A stretch of 64,000 nucleotides of DNA, taken from the NCBI GenBank assembly GCA_013396915.1, contig VWZL01000429.1, positions 507,304 to 571,303 on the forward strand. Direction: 5' to 3'. Each line of letters begins with the position of its first letter. Within the stretch, counting starts at the first letter, position 1. Source of the DNA: Stercorarius parasiticus. Lineage: Eukaryota > Chordata > Aves > Charadriiformes > Stercorariidae. The notes beneath the pieces were generated by a model that saw only the letters and a program-made list of their open reading frames with translations, had not been told where the DNA came from and searched no databases. The translations under genes and the position numbers were made by a program. Positions 37,490-49,656 of the stretch are shown here, piece after piece.

Positions 37490-40099
37490 GTTTAATCATG
37501 TTAGAAAGTATCTTACTGTGCAAGTATTTCTACCAAATAAACTATAAACTAAATAAAAGTTACACTTATTGAGAAGGTGAATTATTCAATAAGAGTCGGA
37601 GCGGCAGATTTATCAAACTTGCAAAGTAAAAGTGTATTATATATCTACACTACTAAATATTTTATTAAAAAAAAATCCAGCAACAAAACCAATCTGCAGT
37701 GAATCAAGAATACAATAAGTGCACTTCTAATAAGAATGCTGCTTTCATGTGCATCTGCATTACGGAAGCAAAGATTTCCCCCGAACAGAAAAGAAACGAT
37801 ACTAAATGTCACCTAAATGACATACATGCACAAGCCACCCCACAGTCCCCACCCCACCAAATCACCTTGTCCGCGTTTCACAGGACCAATCTATCCAACA
37901 GCAAAACCTGCAACCATTAATGTAGTGTCTTCTCGGACTTTGAAATCACATTCCACAATATTTCCTGTACCATTAAAGGTATATAGTTAAGTACTAATCT
38001 GCAAGAGTTCATTTCTTCCTACACTGTGCCCCAAAAAATCTTGAGGGCAACTCCTAACACTATTTAAGTTATAGACGATGTGTGTAGAGGGAAAGCTGGA
38101 GAGAAGATGTTGGGGGGGCATCTTTAAATAAAAAAAATCTTTGACTCATTGTGCTTCAAAATTATGCCAAGCATCTCCCGAGGAAGATGATAAGCATACC
38201 AGTGCCTGAAAGATTTAACGTCCTGAAATGGAGAAGTCTGGGAACACCAAAAACCTCTTTATTAGCAGTTCTTGTAAAAAGCTAGTATTAGGCCTTATAT
38301 CATATATAACACAAAAACACACAAAGTAGACAATTAACAGCTAATAATTCTACAAAAGTCATTTTGATCTCTCATCCTTTTAGACAAACTTCAAATGCCA
38401 GAGGCTGTCAACCATTCCTTATGTCAACTACTGTCCATATAAGTCATCCCACCTTTAAAAAAAAAAAATTTGAAATCTCAGACCCTGATTTTTTCTTCAA
38501 ATACTCTCAAGCTCATCCACAGAGAGATAAGACAACCATTGCTTACCCAGATGAAAAGTCCCCCTGCTTCCAGCAACAAAGCTGAGAAGGAAACCTACTT
38601 TGAATTCTTGCTGTGAATGCCATTCAAGTTAAAATCTGAAGTCCATACATCCTAAAGAAGATAAAGGTCCATCCTTCCCTTAGACAGCTATTAATGTGAA
38701 CAAGCTTCTGAAGTGAGGGCTTATGCAACCATTGAAATAAAATAGTCAAGACCTCCCAGCAAGATCTAAAACAATGCCATATGGTAAGGGGATTTTTTTT
38801 ATTATTTCTTTTTAATTTCCAAGAACACTTAGAAGCGTTTGCTCAGATCTTAATGGGATTTACCATAGCTTTTGTCCTTCTCAGGAATCAATGCCCATTT
38901 TATCTATCTTTACCAGAAAGGCAAGTGCTGGTAGAACATCATGTATTAGGGTCTCACATTTTCAGGAGACAAACATTTTTTTAAAATTAGGTAGCCTCAG
39001 CCGTACTCAAGGAAGCAGGAGAGAAATTCACAGCACGAGATGGGGTAGTGTTCCTCACCCTTCTTGTCTGCAGTGCAACAAGTGGTGACACTAAGAAATC
39101 ATAAGAAAGCACCCCCAATTCAGGTGACGTTTGCAAGGCAAGTAACAGAAACCACAATTACCAGCCGCCATTTGCAGTTAATGTACATCTTAAAAACAGC
39201 ATCATTGTGGGCCACAAATTAGCATCGCACTACAGAGATCACAGGATCACAGAACAGTGAAGTATTATTTATTTATGTATTGTGATCTTCCAAAGTAAAA
39301 ATCAACATACAAACAACAAAGACATTTAAAAAAATCAAAATTAAAAAGAAAAATAAAGACATGTTCAGAATGCAGAAGTTCGTTTAACTTTAAAGAAAAA
39401 TGCAGCTTTTGCTTAAATTTTATTCTTTAAATGAAAAAGGATTGGCTGATGTAGCCGCTCTAACTTGCATATTGCCTTGACCTACAGCTTAGCCCTGTAA
39501 AAACTGTATTTACAGAAAACATAGTTGGGACAGACATCAGAGACGTTCTCCTCCTACACCTCAGTCACCTTATTAAAATGAAACCTCAGTGCAAAATTAA
39601 AACCTAGTGTAATAAGCATAGCTAATTTTTTCTTCAAGAAAACTAATTAATCCCAAAACTCTCTCAAAGCTTAATATAAGCTCATACTGGGTTTGGGAAA
39701 GCAAGAAGCTTTGAGCTTGTCTATGCTGCGTACTCTTCATATACCAAAGTTTGTCAGGAAAAAAAATAAATGAAAGTAGCTCAAACAAATATCAACGAAA
39801 AAACCCCTACACTCGAGAAAATTAAAAAATAAGGCCAAATTAGCATTGCATATGTCTTGAATTTTTTTTATTCCTTTTTTTGAAAGCTGTGTAATCTCAA
39901 TACTGCTGCATTCAATTTGCAATAATTCCCACCTGATCAGAAGTGCAGTTAAAAATACCACCTCTCTCCAGAACAAGGGAGACAATGCTGTTAAAATACC
40001 AAACTTCCCTGCCAGGCAATTTGCCAGAAAGCAGCTCCAGCTGTCTGGATTTCTTCCCAGCCCTGTGAATGCATAACACAAGAGGAAGAATTCCCTTCT
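37490..40099. other. Non-coding stretch, no gene recognised
   Basis: AT-rich sequence with only short open frames. A doubled ATCACAG octamer at about 39235-39255 resembles the extreme 3' end of a minus-strand CR1 but is too short to call. A G7 run lies at about 38111-38117. Nothing else is seen. Confidence 0.6.
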
Positions 40100-40640
40100 C
40101 CGGACCAGGACACACCAACATACCCGAAGCAGCGCGCCATGAGGTGCCGTGCAGCATCCTCACAGCATCCTCCCCTGCCTCACCACCCTGACTGCTGCCA
40201 AGAACAGAGCCAAGGGGAAAGACCGCGGGTCTTGAGAGATATGACTGACTCTGTCTCATCTTTGGCAGCTTGCCTTACCAAGTCATTTGAAACGTTGGTG
40301 TTTACTGCTTGACGTGAGCCAGCAGCTCCCAAAGGAGCTCTTCGCTCCTCGCCTCGTGCCTGCGCCCCAGCTCCTGCTGCCCACAGCCTCGCTGCCGATG
40401 GCTCCCCAGATGTGGATGTGGGATGTGCCCGTAATGCCCGCTACCAGGCTTTTCCTGGCAGACAAGAGTTCCTTGCATGACAAATTGGCACCAAAAGGTG
40501 AAACTCCGGCAGCAGCAGCCCTTCCCAGCTGTGCCGGCAGCACACGGGCTGCTCCCGCCTGCACACGACGTTCAGTTCTCGCCATGATCCCTCCCAAAGC
40601 CATTCTTCCAGAAAACCGTCTTCAGCTCCCTTTACTTTAA
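40100..40640. other. GC- and CpG-richer patch with a 117-codon frame
   Basis: About 540 bases with roughly two dozen CpG dinucleotides, in clear contrast to the flanking AT-rich DNA. A plus-strand frame at 40287-40640 (117 codons, proline- and alanine-rich, no recognised domain) and minus-strand frames of similar length overlap it, as expected when G+C is high. It could be a small CpG island or regulatory element, or an old GC-rich insertion. No promoter core is evident. Coding potential is doubtful. Confidence 0.25.
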
Positions 40641-41909
40641 GAATTAGAAAGTAATAAATTGGAGGGGTTTCTTGCTGCTAAGTCTCTCACAGGTTTTGCT
40701 GGTTTATGGCAAACCTGGTAGATATAAAGCACCAACACAAAGTGCAAGCTGTCACGAGCTATAGTACCGACAAGCCTTATCAGGGCTAAATTATGTCCCA
40801 GGGGCTACATGATAGACAACTTCCCCTCTATTATCATCAGAGCAGCGCACAAACAGGAGGGAAAAAGAGCACAATACAGCCAGCTCCTCCTGGAAGAGCG
40901 GGGAAAAACAGTGGTTGAATAAATGGGGAAGATCACTGGTTGTGTTTCAAACTAATTACTTAATGGAACAAAGGACTAGGAAATAAAAATATAGTTTACC
41001 ACTCTGGTAATGATTAAATTTACCAGTCAGAGCTGGTATGTGAGAAAGCACAGTGCCCAAGAACCACTGACAGCAGTTTTGTGATGAGCACTAAATTCTT
41101 AAGAAAAAAAAAAATTAAGTGGAAATTGCAGGGGCATATATGTACATAGCAGATGTAATATAATGTATTACTAAAGCCGTAGTAAAACCTAATAGCTGGA
41201 AGCAGTGATAAATACATTTAGATAAAACTTACATTTAACTGTGAGAATAATTAACCTTTGAAAGCAATTTATTTATTGATGCAGTGATTCTTCTAAGAGC
41301 TGAAATTAAAGTTGAATGTCTCTATATTTTAAGGGTTAAAACTTCCTTCAGTTTCATTTTGCTACAACAAAGAAAAAAGGGAATATATGAGGATACATGT
41401 TTGGATTTGCATAGTACCAAAATAAATCATTTTATCTGAGCAAGGTTCTTGCTCCGGACTCACGTGAACATGGTGTTTCCATAAAATCTTTTTCCATCAA
41501 ATAATGTAAACTTTGAAGTCTATATTATAACTGTAACTGCACATTGGAGAAGTACACCTAGGGACAACAGAAGTGTTTCTGACCTCTCAGCTGACGGAGG
41601 GATTTCCTACACTGCCTCAGAACATCAGAGCCTGCCCTGCCATGGGACGCCTGAAGGAAAAGCATCTCAAAATACCTGAGCAACAGTGAATCATTAAATT
41701 ATTTGCAGCGAGTCATCTCCATGTCAAATCCCTGATAGGAAAGACTCAGCAGGGGTGCCTACTATATCCAGGCTTCAGGATTTTAGAAATACAACAAGCA
41801 AGAAGATGCTTTCAAGCTGTTCCTTCCCATGCACTTGACGCTGACACATTTCACTGTGTCACGTGGGTTCAAAACTTTATTTCTTAAGGCAGCAATTTAG
41901 AAACTAATT

Positions 41910-41923
41910 AAAAAAAAAAAAAA
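41910..41923. repeat. Poly-A run
   Basis: Fourteen uninterrupted A, 17 bases before the 14-bp tandem repeat. Confidence 0.85.
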
Positions 41924-41939
41924 GTATTTCAAGTAATGG

Positions 41940-41987
41940 ATCCTTTACAATCCTTTGTAAACAATCCTTTGTAGACAATCCTTTATA
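41940..41987. repeat. 14-bp tandem repeat, about three copies
   Basis: The unit AATCCTTTGTAAAC is followed by AATCCTTTGTAGAC and a partial AATCCTTTATA, and preceded by a degenerate ATCCTTTAC. A short minisatellite-like array with one or two changes per unit. Confidence 0.9.
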
Positions 41988-44900
41988 CTATAAATTCAAA
42001 CTGATGCCTTGTTTTATTTGGAGAAACAGGGCACATTCCTCAGTTCTGATCCAGGACCACAGGCACTGAGCACCATGACACAAGTAACAACCTGTGTAAT
42101 AACCCAATGTCTGTCTGAAGGCTCTCTGGAAACCTTTGCAAAGCTATTAGTAGCATGGTTCTGTTTCAGTTAAAGGCTACGGAGAGTCAGCATGGGTGGT
42201 AAATCCTCCAGCAGTTTTTTCTTCATGGTAAATTAACATCAATCTAATCTCCATCAAACATAACACTGCTTTACAGCCTGTGTCTGCTTAGACTGATACA
42301 AACGGCAAAAACTCCACTCAAACTGTATAGGCTCATAAAATCTTGCATCTTAATTAAAAATAAAAGAAAAAATTGTAAATGAGAACAGAGTCGTGGCAAG
42401 AAAGGAAATTATAATGGAGCTCCTTTTAGCTGGAAGATAATAGTTATAAAGCAACTGAGCAACTGCAGGAATTCCCTACATGTACTCCAGTGTAAGGACC
42501 TATCCATTCTAACACTATTAAGAGAAACAAGAGACTAAATATTGACTCTAAGGATAAAAATATCCTTAAGTGATGTAGGCCATAACTGTAACATATGTGC
42601 AAATGTTCCACAAATCAAGACACTACAAATTACGGTTATTCACAACAGAACACACTTTATGAAGACTTTTTAAAGGCTGTTTTTATTTCACAGTCTTTGT
42701 ATGATGATATATATCTTCCTCTTCCCCAAGCCCTAAAGACATTAGCTTCAGAATAACATGTAAAGAACAGACTAGACTGAAGAGGTTTTAAGGAAAAAGT
42801 ATCCTCTAATGGCGAGACAAACTTGCAGTGTACTTTAACTTTCCATGTTTTCTAAACTGCAAACTCACAGACTAATAAATCCCTTAAAATCTGAGCTCTA
42901 TCTTCAGTTTTTTGTATATGACAGCTTTTATTAAACATTAAAAATGTAAGTTAATTTAGAACTAATTTCTTTTAAAACGTTCCCAAAACTTTTTTCATTT
43001 CCAGACTCAAGGAGAAAGGAAGGCTGAAGAACTGCAGGCAACATTTTTGCTTTCTTATATACCACCGTGTACGTTAGTGACTGTAAGGCAAGAGACGACT
43101 CAGCTCACTGCAGCTCTGCACCCAAACCAGCTTGCTTCTGCTGCTCCAACAGACATATTTCTGAACGCACCAAAAATATTCCGAAGGCCACGCTTACAAT
43201 AAACACCCACCACAAGCAAAAGGAATTGTTATATTGACGTGGTTTCTTTCATCCTGATCTGAAAGCATGCTGAGATCCAACGATAACAAGAAACACAGAA
43301 GGCAGAGTTTGTCACTGTTCTTAGCTGCATTTCTGACATCTGTTTCACAGCTCTTGGAAAGACCATTTCCATTAGTCTATCATGAGAAAGGACAGGAGAT
43401 AAAAATCCCAGGCTGCAGAGGGCATTAGGAGACTTTCCTAGCTGACTGTACATCAAGAAAGAACTATAACAGCCAAATTACATTATTGTGAATAGACGGA
43501 AGATGCTGTAATTCTATTCCTCCTTTTCTCTTAATGGAGTTATTTATGTTGTGATCTTGAGGGCAGACCACTTACCAAAGACATTACCAGCCACCTGACA
43601 CAAAGGAACAGCAGACTGAGAACAGAAGATGACATCCTGGTCCCATTCAGCATGAGAAGGTCTATGCATCCCTCAGCCTACCAGTTGTCACTGTAAGAGT
43701 TTACTCCTGCTGCACGTTAATATTTAAGCAGATTTCACCAAACAACCCAGAGATGCGCTATCAAATCTCAGTAAAAGCAAGGGAAACAATTAAAGGCCTC
43801 ATCACAAGAGAGCTTTAAATGACTTAAAAGCATAGCCTTTGTGGTATTTATGCATTTTAAAAATCAGAACAAAAATACGTTTGCCATACAGTAGCATTAA
43901 AACATAAACATAGCAAGCTGCTTCAAAGTTGAATACTTTCCTAAGATTAATAGCCTAAATCAAAGAGGGATCACATGCTGGTCACACCCAGCTTCCACAG
44001 AAATAATGTACACTCAGCACACTTAATAACTGGGCTTCTTTTATTTAGAAAGATTAACTTCAAGCACCTGGCCACGAACCTCACTTTATACTATAAGATT
44101 CCCAACTGTCTTCTCTTACACATAAGCAAAAGCAACACTAAAACAAATAAAGGATCTGACAACAACAGAAGCTTGTGGAGAAGGAATACAAACAGGAAAA
44201 GGAGAGGGAAGACTCTCTCTTGTTACAAAAAAATTTAAATTAAACCATTCATTATATATACGTAACTCATGGGAGTGTTTAAAACACACAGCAGGTTTTC
44301 TGTTTTCCTGGAGGACACTAACACTGTCTACTCATCGTATTTGCTACTGAGGAATAAAAAGAAATGGGGTCAGCAAAGACCATCTACTCACCTCATGTAA
44401 CCTGGAGTTACCAACCCCAAAGTCTAAGTTTACAGAAGCAAATGTTAGAAAAGCACCTTCAAGCATGAAGAACAAACTGTGATATGGAAGCCTGTTAGTG
44501 CTCACTTTGCAATCCTGAGTACAGAAACACAGTGGTCAGCCATTTGAAAGAGAAAAATAATTGGAAGTTGCTCCTCTGGATTAACTCAATAATCAAAAAG
44601 CCCAATGTTATTGACCCATATGGCGGGAGCTGTGTGGGTTGAAAAATATATCACTTTTGAGAGTCTACTTTGAAGTCTAAAATAGAATAAGCATGGTGGT
44701 CTCAGCCCAAGTCCCTCCAAACGCTGCTAAAAGTCATTTAATCTGGAGCAGCTAAATTCCTGGTAGGACACGTGAGAAGAGATTGTGTTCCCCTGAACAA
44801 GACTGACAAAACAAAGTACCAGCAACTCCACAGGACAGCTAACGGTCACAGAGGTCTCCATCTGCATTGGTTTAAGGAACAGAGAACAACCAACTCATTG

Positions 44901-45604
44901 CCTTCAAGATGTTTATTATCTAGCATCATAATTAATGCCATTTCAGTTAACTCCATATGGGAAAGCAGCAGGAATTAAGAGTAAATACCAAAACTCCTGT
45001 CAAAAGGAAAATTATTTCAACAAGCTATGAATACTTGTCATTATCGCTGTGCCTGCAGTTACTAGGCTTTGACTTGCTCTTAACAGTTTTCATTTGGTCT
45101 CAGACAGCACAAGAAGTAACAAGACTGCAAGTTTGTTCAGTTTTCCCACTCAAGATGTGGCAGGAGACACTCGCGTTCGTAGAGATTTATAGAAATAATT
45201 ATTTTCCAGGCAGGATTTAAACACAATCCAACAAAATACTTCCCATTTGAGGATGTTTTCAGGGAACAGGAAAGGTTTGGGGAGCCAACGCATCTCTTAA
45301 TTTGCAGGCTACTTTTTATGCAGTAAAATATTCACAGTACATTTCTCAAGTATGAAGGAAACCAAGATAATAGTCTAGTTTACCACACGCTTTGTGGTTT
45401 AACCACAAGAATAAAAAGTAGTTGGCCCACGGGAGAATGTCTATGCAGTAGGGCCATGCCTGAACCAAAACTATCCCAAAGAATGCTTTAGCTATGACAA
45501 AGCAAGAAACAGAAGACCCTGCTCTACATATTAAATAGCACGTTCAGCATTCTACTTTTGATGTTGCGTGACAGTGATTTTCACTAGTTGACATCCATTG
45601 AAAA

Positions 45605-45616
45605 ATATATATATAT
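45605..45616. repeat. AT dinucleotide run
   Basis: Six AT units within an A/T-rich context. Simple repeat. Confidence 0.85.
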
Positions 45617-47338
45617 GTTAAATTGTGCTATATGCAGCCCTCGAGCTACAGGCATACTCCTCTGCTTATCAGTAAGATAACTTACATCACCTATAAGGAT
45701 GCAAGTCCTTCACTTCTACTGCCTAGTACAAATTTATTCCTCCTTTGTTTTCAACTTTATCACACTGGAAAATGGTAAAATTTTAGTTTATTCATTTATC
45801 TGCCTCTATTTTGTCAAGCTGCCCTGATAAAGAAGAAAAAGTTCCTCATCCCTCATTGACAGTGAGTTTAACCAGAAAACCAAAGGACAAGAGAGAAGGC
45901 CAAGGAGGAATGGGTGCTTCAGATGCAGGAATCCAAGCTGTAATCTTACAGACAAAAATGCAAGAATTGTTTCATTTTCTTTTTTTTTTTTCCCTCCAAC
46001 ATCACACTACTGCTGAAATTGTACATAAAAGCCAGAGGAGAGGACAAACTCAAAAAAACTTGTAACAAAAAGAGAATCAGGGCCAAATCAACACTTGGCT
46101 TTATTTCAACAGGGGGAAGAGCAAACAGTGGGAAGGGTGACCATTTGCAGGCAAAAAAAGGCCAGACATCTGAACAAATGTGCTAGAGCAGGGGAGCTCT
46201 CCAGACAAACACTTCCTTTTGGCAAACGCCTTCCCACTTACAAGACACTTTCCCCTGTGAAAACGCAATATATTGACAGCCTTCCAAGTGTACGTAACGT
46301 GCCACTGGGCACCCGATACATCCTTATGACGTCACCAAAAGCTAGCCCATAGCAGAAGTCTCCAAGGTTGCACCAGCACAGCCCTAAGACAGAGGAGAAG
46401 ACTTTGGCTTGCTCAAGCTATGGGTCCACTCTGGTTACACACGCTTGGTCAGCCAGACACAAACGGGAAGGTTTTCTTTCCCGTCACAAAGTGCTCAGCC
46501 AAGGAAAGCATGACCAGTAAGTTAAAACGTAACGGTACTGTCACTGTAGCATTGAAATGAATATTATTTCTTACAAACCTTGGTATCAAAAATGAAGTTA
46601 AAATGCACCAAATTTGGAAGAGGGGTTATCTGGGGACAGGGGAAAGAAGGAGGAAGCCTATTCAAAATCATTTGGTAAAAAGCTAATATAATTTACAGAA
46701 AGAAGTGAAGCATTTCAGCATCCATAACGTAATTTTAAATTATTCTTCCTCAGTGATATCAATATAAAGAAACTATAAATTCAACACAGAGGCTGGAATT
46801 GGGTCACTTTCCTCCCAACATTACCAGCCTGTGGGAAACAGATCCTAGCTTCAAATTGCTCATTTTTAAAAATTAAAACAACCTTGTCAAATTTAAAGAA
46901 TAAGCTATGCAGAGCTGTCCAGTGGATAACTCCTGAACTCCAATTATGTAGCAATTCCGTTTTCAGCAGACAGAATGATTGGGGAAAATAACTTAAACTA
47001 AAAGATGACAACATACATGTGAGTCAGCATCAGAATTTAAAGGTATTTCCACTGCATGAGTTACATTTCGATGCATCAATAAAAGAACTGGAGGCAATTA
47101 TACTTCAGTGACCTTTTAATCAGCAGGAAAAAAAAAAAAGGGAGAAAGAACTCTGATCAACCTAATTAGTTCAGAGAATATTAAATGTTCTTAATTTTGA
47201 GTACAACTCAATGAGTAAATAAATATAATAGAGCAACGTAATTTGATTTTAAGCATCAGGTATGTAACAAAATCTCAGTTTCAAATCACTGAGGACACAT
47301 ACAGTATTTCCTATTTCTCTTCATAGGTGCATCATAAA

Positions 47339-47356
47339 GTTCCTATATATAGGAAC
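47339..47356. repeat. Perfect 18-bp palindrome
   Basis: GTTCCTATATATAGGAAC is its own reverse complement over all 18 bases. It could form a small cruciform or bind a dimeric factor. It lies about 520 bases 5' of the solo LTR but is not part of it. Confidence 0.9.
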
Positions 47357-47874
47357 ACCCTATCTAAGGAGCTCAAGAACCCACACAACTCGTGTGCCTT
47401 AACCACTACATATTCAAAGAGGTCAAAATCCTGCAGAGACTTTGCAAAGTCCTCAGAAAAGCGGGCAAAGGCAAAGCACAAGTTACCCTGAACTGTTCCA
47501 TCAGGCCTGATGTCACTTGACAGGCACACCTCTGAGATCCTCGAATCAACGGCCAATAAAAATACAAAAATAAGTTAAAACCCTCAAATCAGAAGATAAG
47601 TTTTAGGAAGATCAAGTAAAAGCAACATTAAATTCTTTACTATCAGGTAAGACAATGTCTTAAACTTGTGCAAGAGGTTTGCGATTTAGACAGTTTTCTT
47701 ACCACTTGTTTAGTAGTTGGCCATGCTTTTTAGAAAAAGCTGAAAACCAGATTGGTACAGAGCTCCAACATTTCCATTTAGTGCCAGCTAAACGCGGGTC
47801 TGTTTTGCAGCAGCCTCAATGGTAACAAGAATTACTTAAAAAAAACCTTCTCATAGTGAGTTCTCTGATGGCAG
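47357..47874. other. Non-coding stretch before the LTR
   Basis: Holds a minus-strand 74-codon frame (47332-47556) with fairly protein-like composition (residues such as SSDIRPDGTVQGNL and FARFSEDFAKSLQDFDLFEY), but it has no clear acceptor and only a weak donor-like GTAACT on its strand, and no family is recognised. A further minus-strand splice-bounded segment lies at 47703-47739. The last five bases, GGCAG at 47870-47874, are the left target-site duplication of the LTR. Confidence 0.5.
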
Positions 47875-48287
47875 CGTCCTGGTTCTGGTGGGACAGGGTT
47901 ATTTTTCACAAGGAGCTGGGAGGGGACACAGCCGAGATGGCTGTCCCAGGCTAGCCACAGGGGTACCCCACACCATGTGCCTCCTGCACAGTAAGCAGCT
48001 GGGGAAACTGGCCGGGGCAGGGGGCAGGAATCACCGATCTGGATCGGACTGGGCTTTCTGGGTTCTGATGGGTGAACAGTGGTACATTAATCATGTTTTG
48101 TATATTCCTTTATCAATATTACTGTTGTTGTTTTCCCCTTTCCTCTGCTGTTCTGCTAAACTGCCTTTATCTCAACCCATGAGTTTAGCCTTTTTCTTCC
48201 GATTCTCCCCCCAGTCCCGCTGCTGGGACGGGGGGTGAGCAAGCGGCCGCCTGGTTCTGTGCTGCCAGACGGGGCTAAGCCACCACA
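47875..48287 (+). mobile_element. Solo LTR of an avian endogenous retrovirus
   Basis: A long terminal repeat without internal sequence. It starts CGTCCTGGTTCTGG (TG mutated to CG) and ends GCCACCACA. Recognisable blocks of this bird LTR type are GGGAGGGGACACAGCC, TGTTTTGTATATTCCTTTAT, CTTTATCTCAACCCATGAGT and CCGATTCTCCCCCCAGTCCC. The flanks GGCAG (47870-47874) and AGCAG (48288-48292) make a 5-bp target duplication with one mismatch, as expected for ERVL (class III) elements. The usual first third looks shortened: GGTTATTTTTC joins directly to ACAAGGAGCTGGG, suggesting an internal deletion that I infer from memory of the family. No gag, pol or env sequence is present, so the provirus has been lost by recombination between its LTRs. 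Confidence 0.85.
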
Positions 48288-48334
48288 AGCAGTTTCAGCC
48301 CTCTCAGTGTGCAACACGCTGTAATATATGCCTG

Positions 48335-48570
48335 ATCATAGAATGGTTTGGGTTGGAAGGGACCTAGTGCTAACCCCCCTGCCACGGGCAGGGACACCTC
48401 CCACTAGACCAGGTTGCTCAAAGCCCCATCCAGCCTGGCCTTGAACACCTCCAGGGCTGGGGCATCCACAGCTTCTCTGAGCAACCTGTTCCAGTGCCTC
48501 ACCAGCCTCACAGTAAAGAATTTCTTCCTAATATCTCATCTAAATCTACCCTCTTTCAGTTTGAAGCCAT
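48335..48570 (-). mobile_element. CR1 retrotransposon 3' end, minus strand
   Basis: About 235 bases of CR1 in reverse orientation. On the plus strand it reads ATCATAGAATGGTTTGGGTT, GGAAGGGACC, then CCCCCTGCCACGGGCAGGGA, CTAGACCAGGTTGCTCAAAG, CAGCCTGGCCTTGAACACCT and CTCACAGTAAAGAATTTC, which are the 3' untranslated and last coding blocks of CR1. About 20 bases normally found after GGGACC (the ATCATC/AGTTCCAAC block) are missing. The copy is truncated near GTTTGAAGCC. It lies 47 bases from the end of the solo LTR; the two elements are independent insertions with no nesting evident. Confidence 0.95.
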
Positions 48571-48615
48571 GTCAAACCATTAAAAGACCATTGACTACGT
48601 GTCAAACCATTAAAA
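48571..48615. repeat. 15-bp direct repeat at the CR1 5' break
   Basis: GTCAAACCATTAAAA occurs at 48571-48585 and again at 48601-48615. It begins exactly where the CR1 homology stops, so it may include a target-site-like or filler duplication made at insertion, or a later local duplication. Confidence 0.85.
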
Positions 48616-49656
48616 AATTAATTAAAAAAAAAATTCCATAAAAACATGTTTAAACTGAAAGATTAATGGGGTCCTACTCCTGAAGTATCTCAGAACTAAA
48701 CAAGTTCTGGCATAAAACAAGCTAATGCCACAAGTCAAATTGGAGATTACAGGAACTCCAAATTCACTTCGCTGCTTATCTTTAACAGTGTTGTCCTGGG
48801 GAATAAGATTGCAGGTGTTCCATAGCTCTGGAAAAGGCCTCCGAAAATATTTCTCGCTAACACACAGAGAACAGCCATGGATGACTAAATGCAAAACAGA
48901 TCTCCACTTAAGAAAAGGCACACGCTACTGCTCATTCAGAGGCTGGTTACATACTAAGGTTTTGGGATCCCTCTATTTGTTTTTACAACTCCCAAAACAA
49001 AACAAAACCCAGAAAAACAAATAAAAAACCCTCAAACCCAATATAATGTTTTAAGAACTTTTAACACTTTGGTTATCACATCTGCCGTATATTTTTAATG
49101 GTCACTATTGACTTTTGCCCCTAAGCAGGAGACTGCAATTCTCTCAATCTGAAAGGTGTATACCTGTTAGAAATTGTTTATTCACCCTCTGTCAGACAAG
49201 AGCGTTGCTTTACAACATAAAATACAGCCTCTACTAGTTATCCATTCACCTTTCTGAAAAGGCATAACTGGTTTGGGATTTGTTTTTGTTTTACGTGAAC
49301 TTTAGAACCTATATAGTTGCCTTCCGATAGAGCCTCAGATAGGAGGAACCCTAAAGGTGGTCTGTCACAGGAGCTCCACTTCAAGTCCACCCAAGTGATT
49401 CCCAAAAGGGTAAGAAGCAATAACTCAATATTCATACTGGAAAAAAAAAAAAAAGAGAAAATAATTGCTCTCTTCCTGTAACAGCAACACAGTCACTTTA
49501 CAGACAAACGTAAAGGAGCTTTCAAGGGCAAAGTAAGGAAAGACTATCCAATTTCTCCCTCGGAGCATGCCAGAGTCTTCTTTCCATTTTGCCAAGATCT
49601 TAAGGCCAGCTCTGATCACTAATACTTCTGGGGACTGCAAGATCCTTACATCTCCA
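48616..49656. other. Non-coding stretch between two CR1 pieces
   Basis: No gene recognised. It starts with A-rich sequence, contains overlapping short frames on both strands around 48622-49024, and has a 14-base poly-A at 49441-49454. Confidence 0.6.

Larger units (their letters stand above)
40641..47338. other. Non-coding stretch, no gene recognised
   Basis: AT-rich sequence without a recognised exon or interspersed repeat. It contains a 14-base poly-A (41910-41923), a 14-bp tandem repeat (41940-41987), a short AT dinucleotide run (45605-45616), a T run in a pyrimidine tract at about 45979-45996, a perfect CRE octamer at 46327-46334, and two minus-strand splice-bounded segments (43576-43615 and 44392-44423) listed as weak exon candidates. 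Confidence 0.6.

Noticed and set aside
39235..39260. Possible CR1 3' stub (ATCACAGGATCACAGAA)
   Set aside because: Only the octamer-like 17 bases agree; the GGTTGGAAGGGAC block that should follow is absent.
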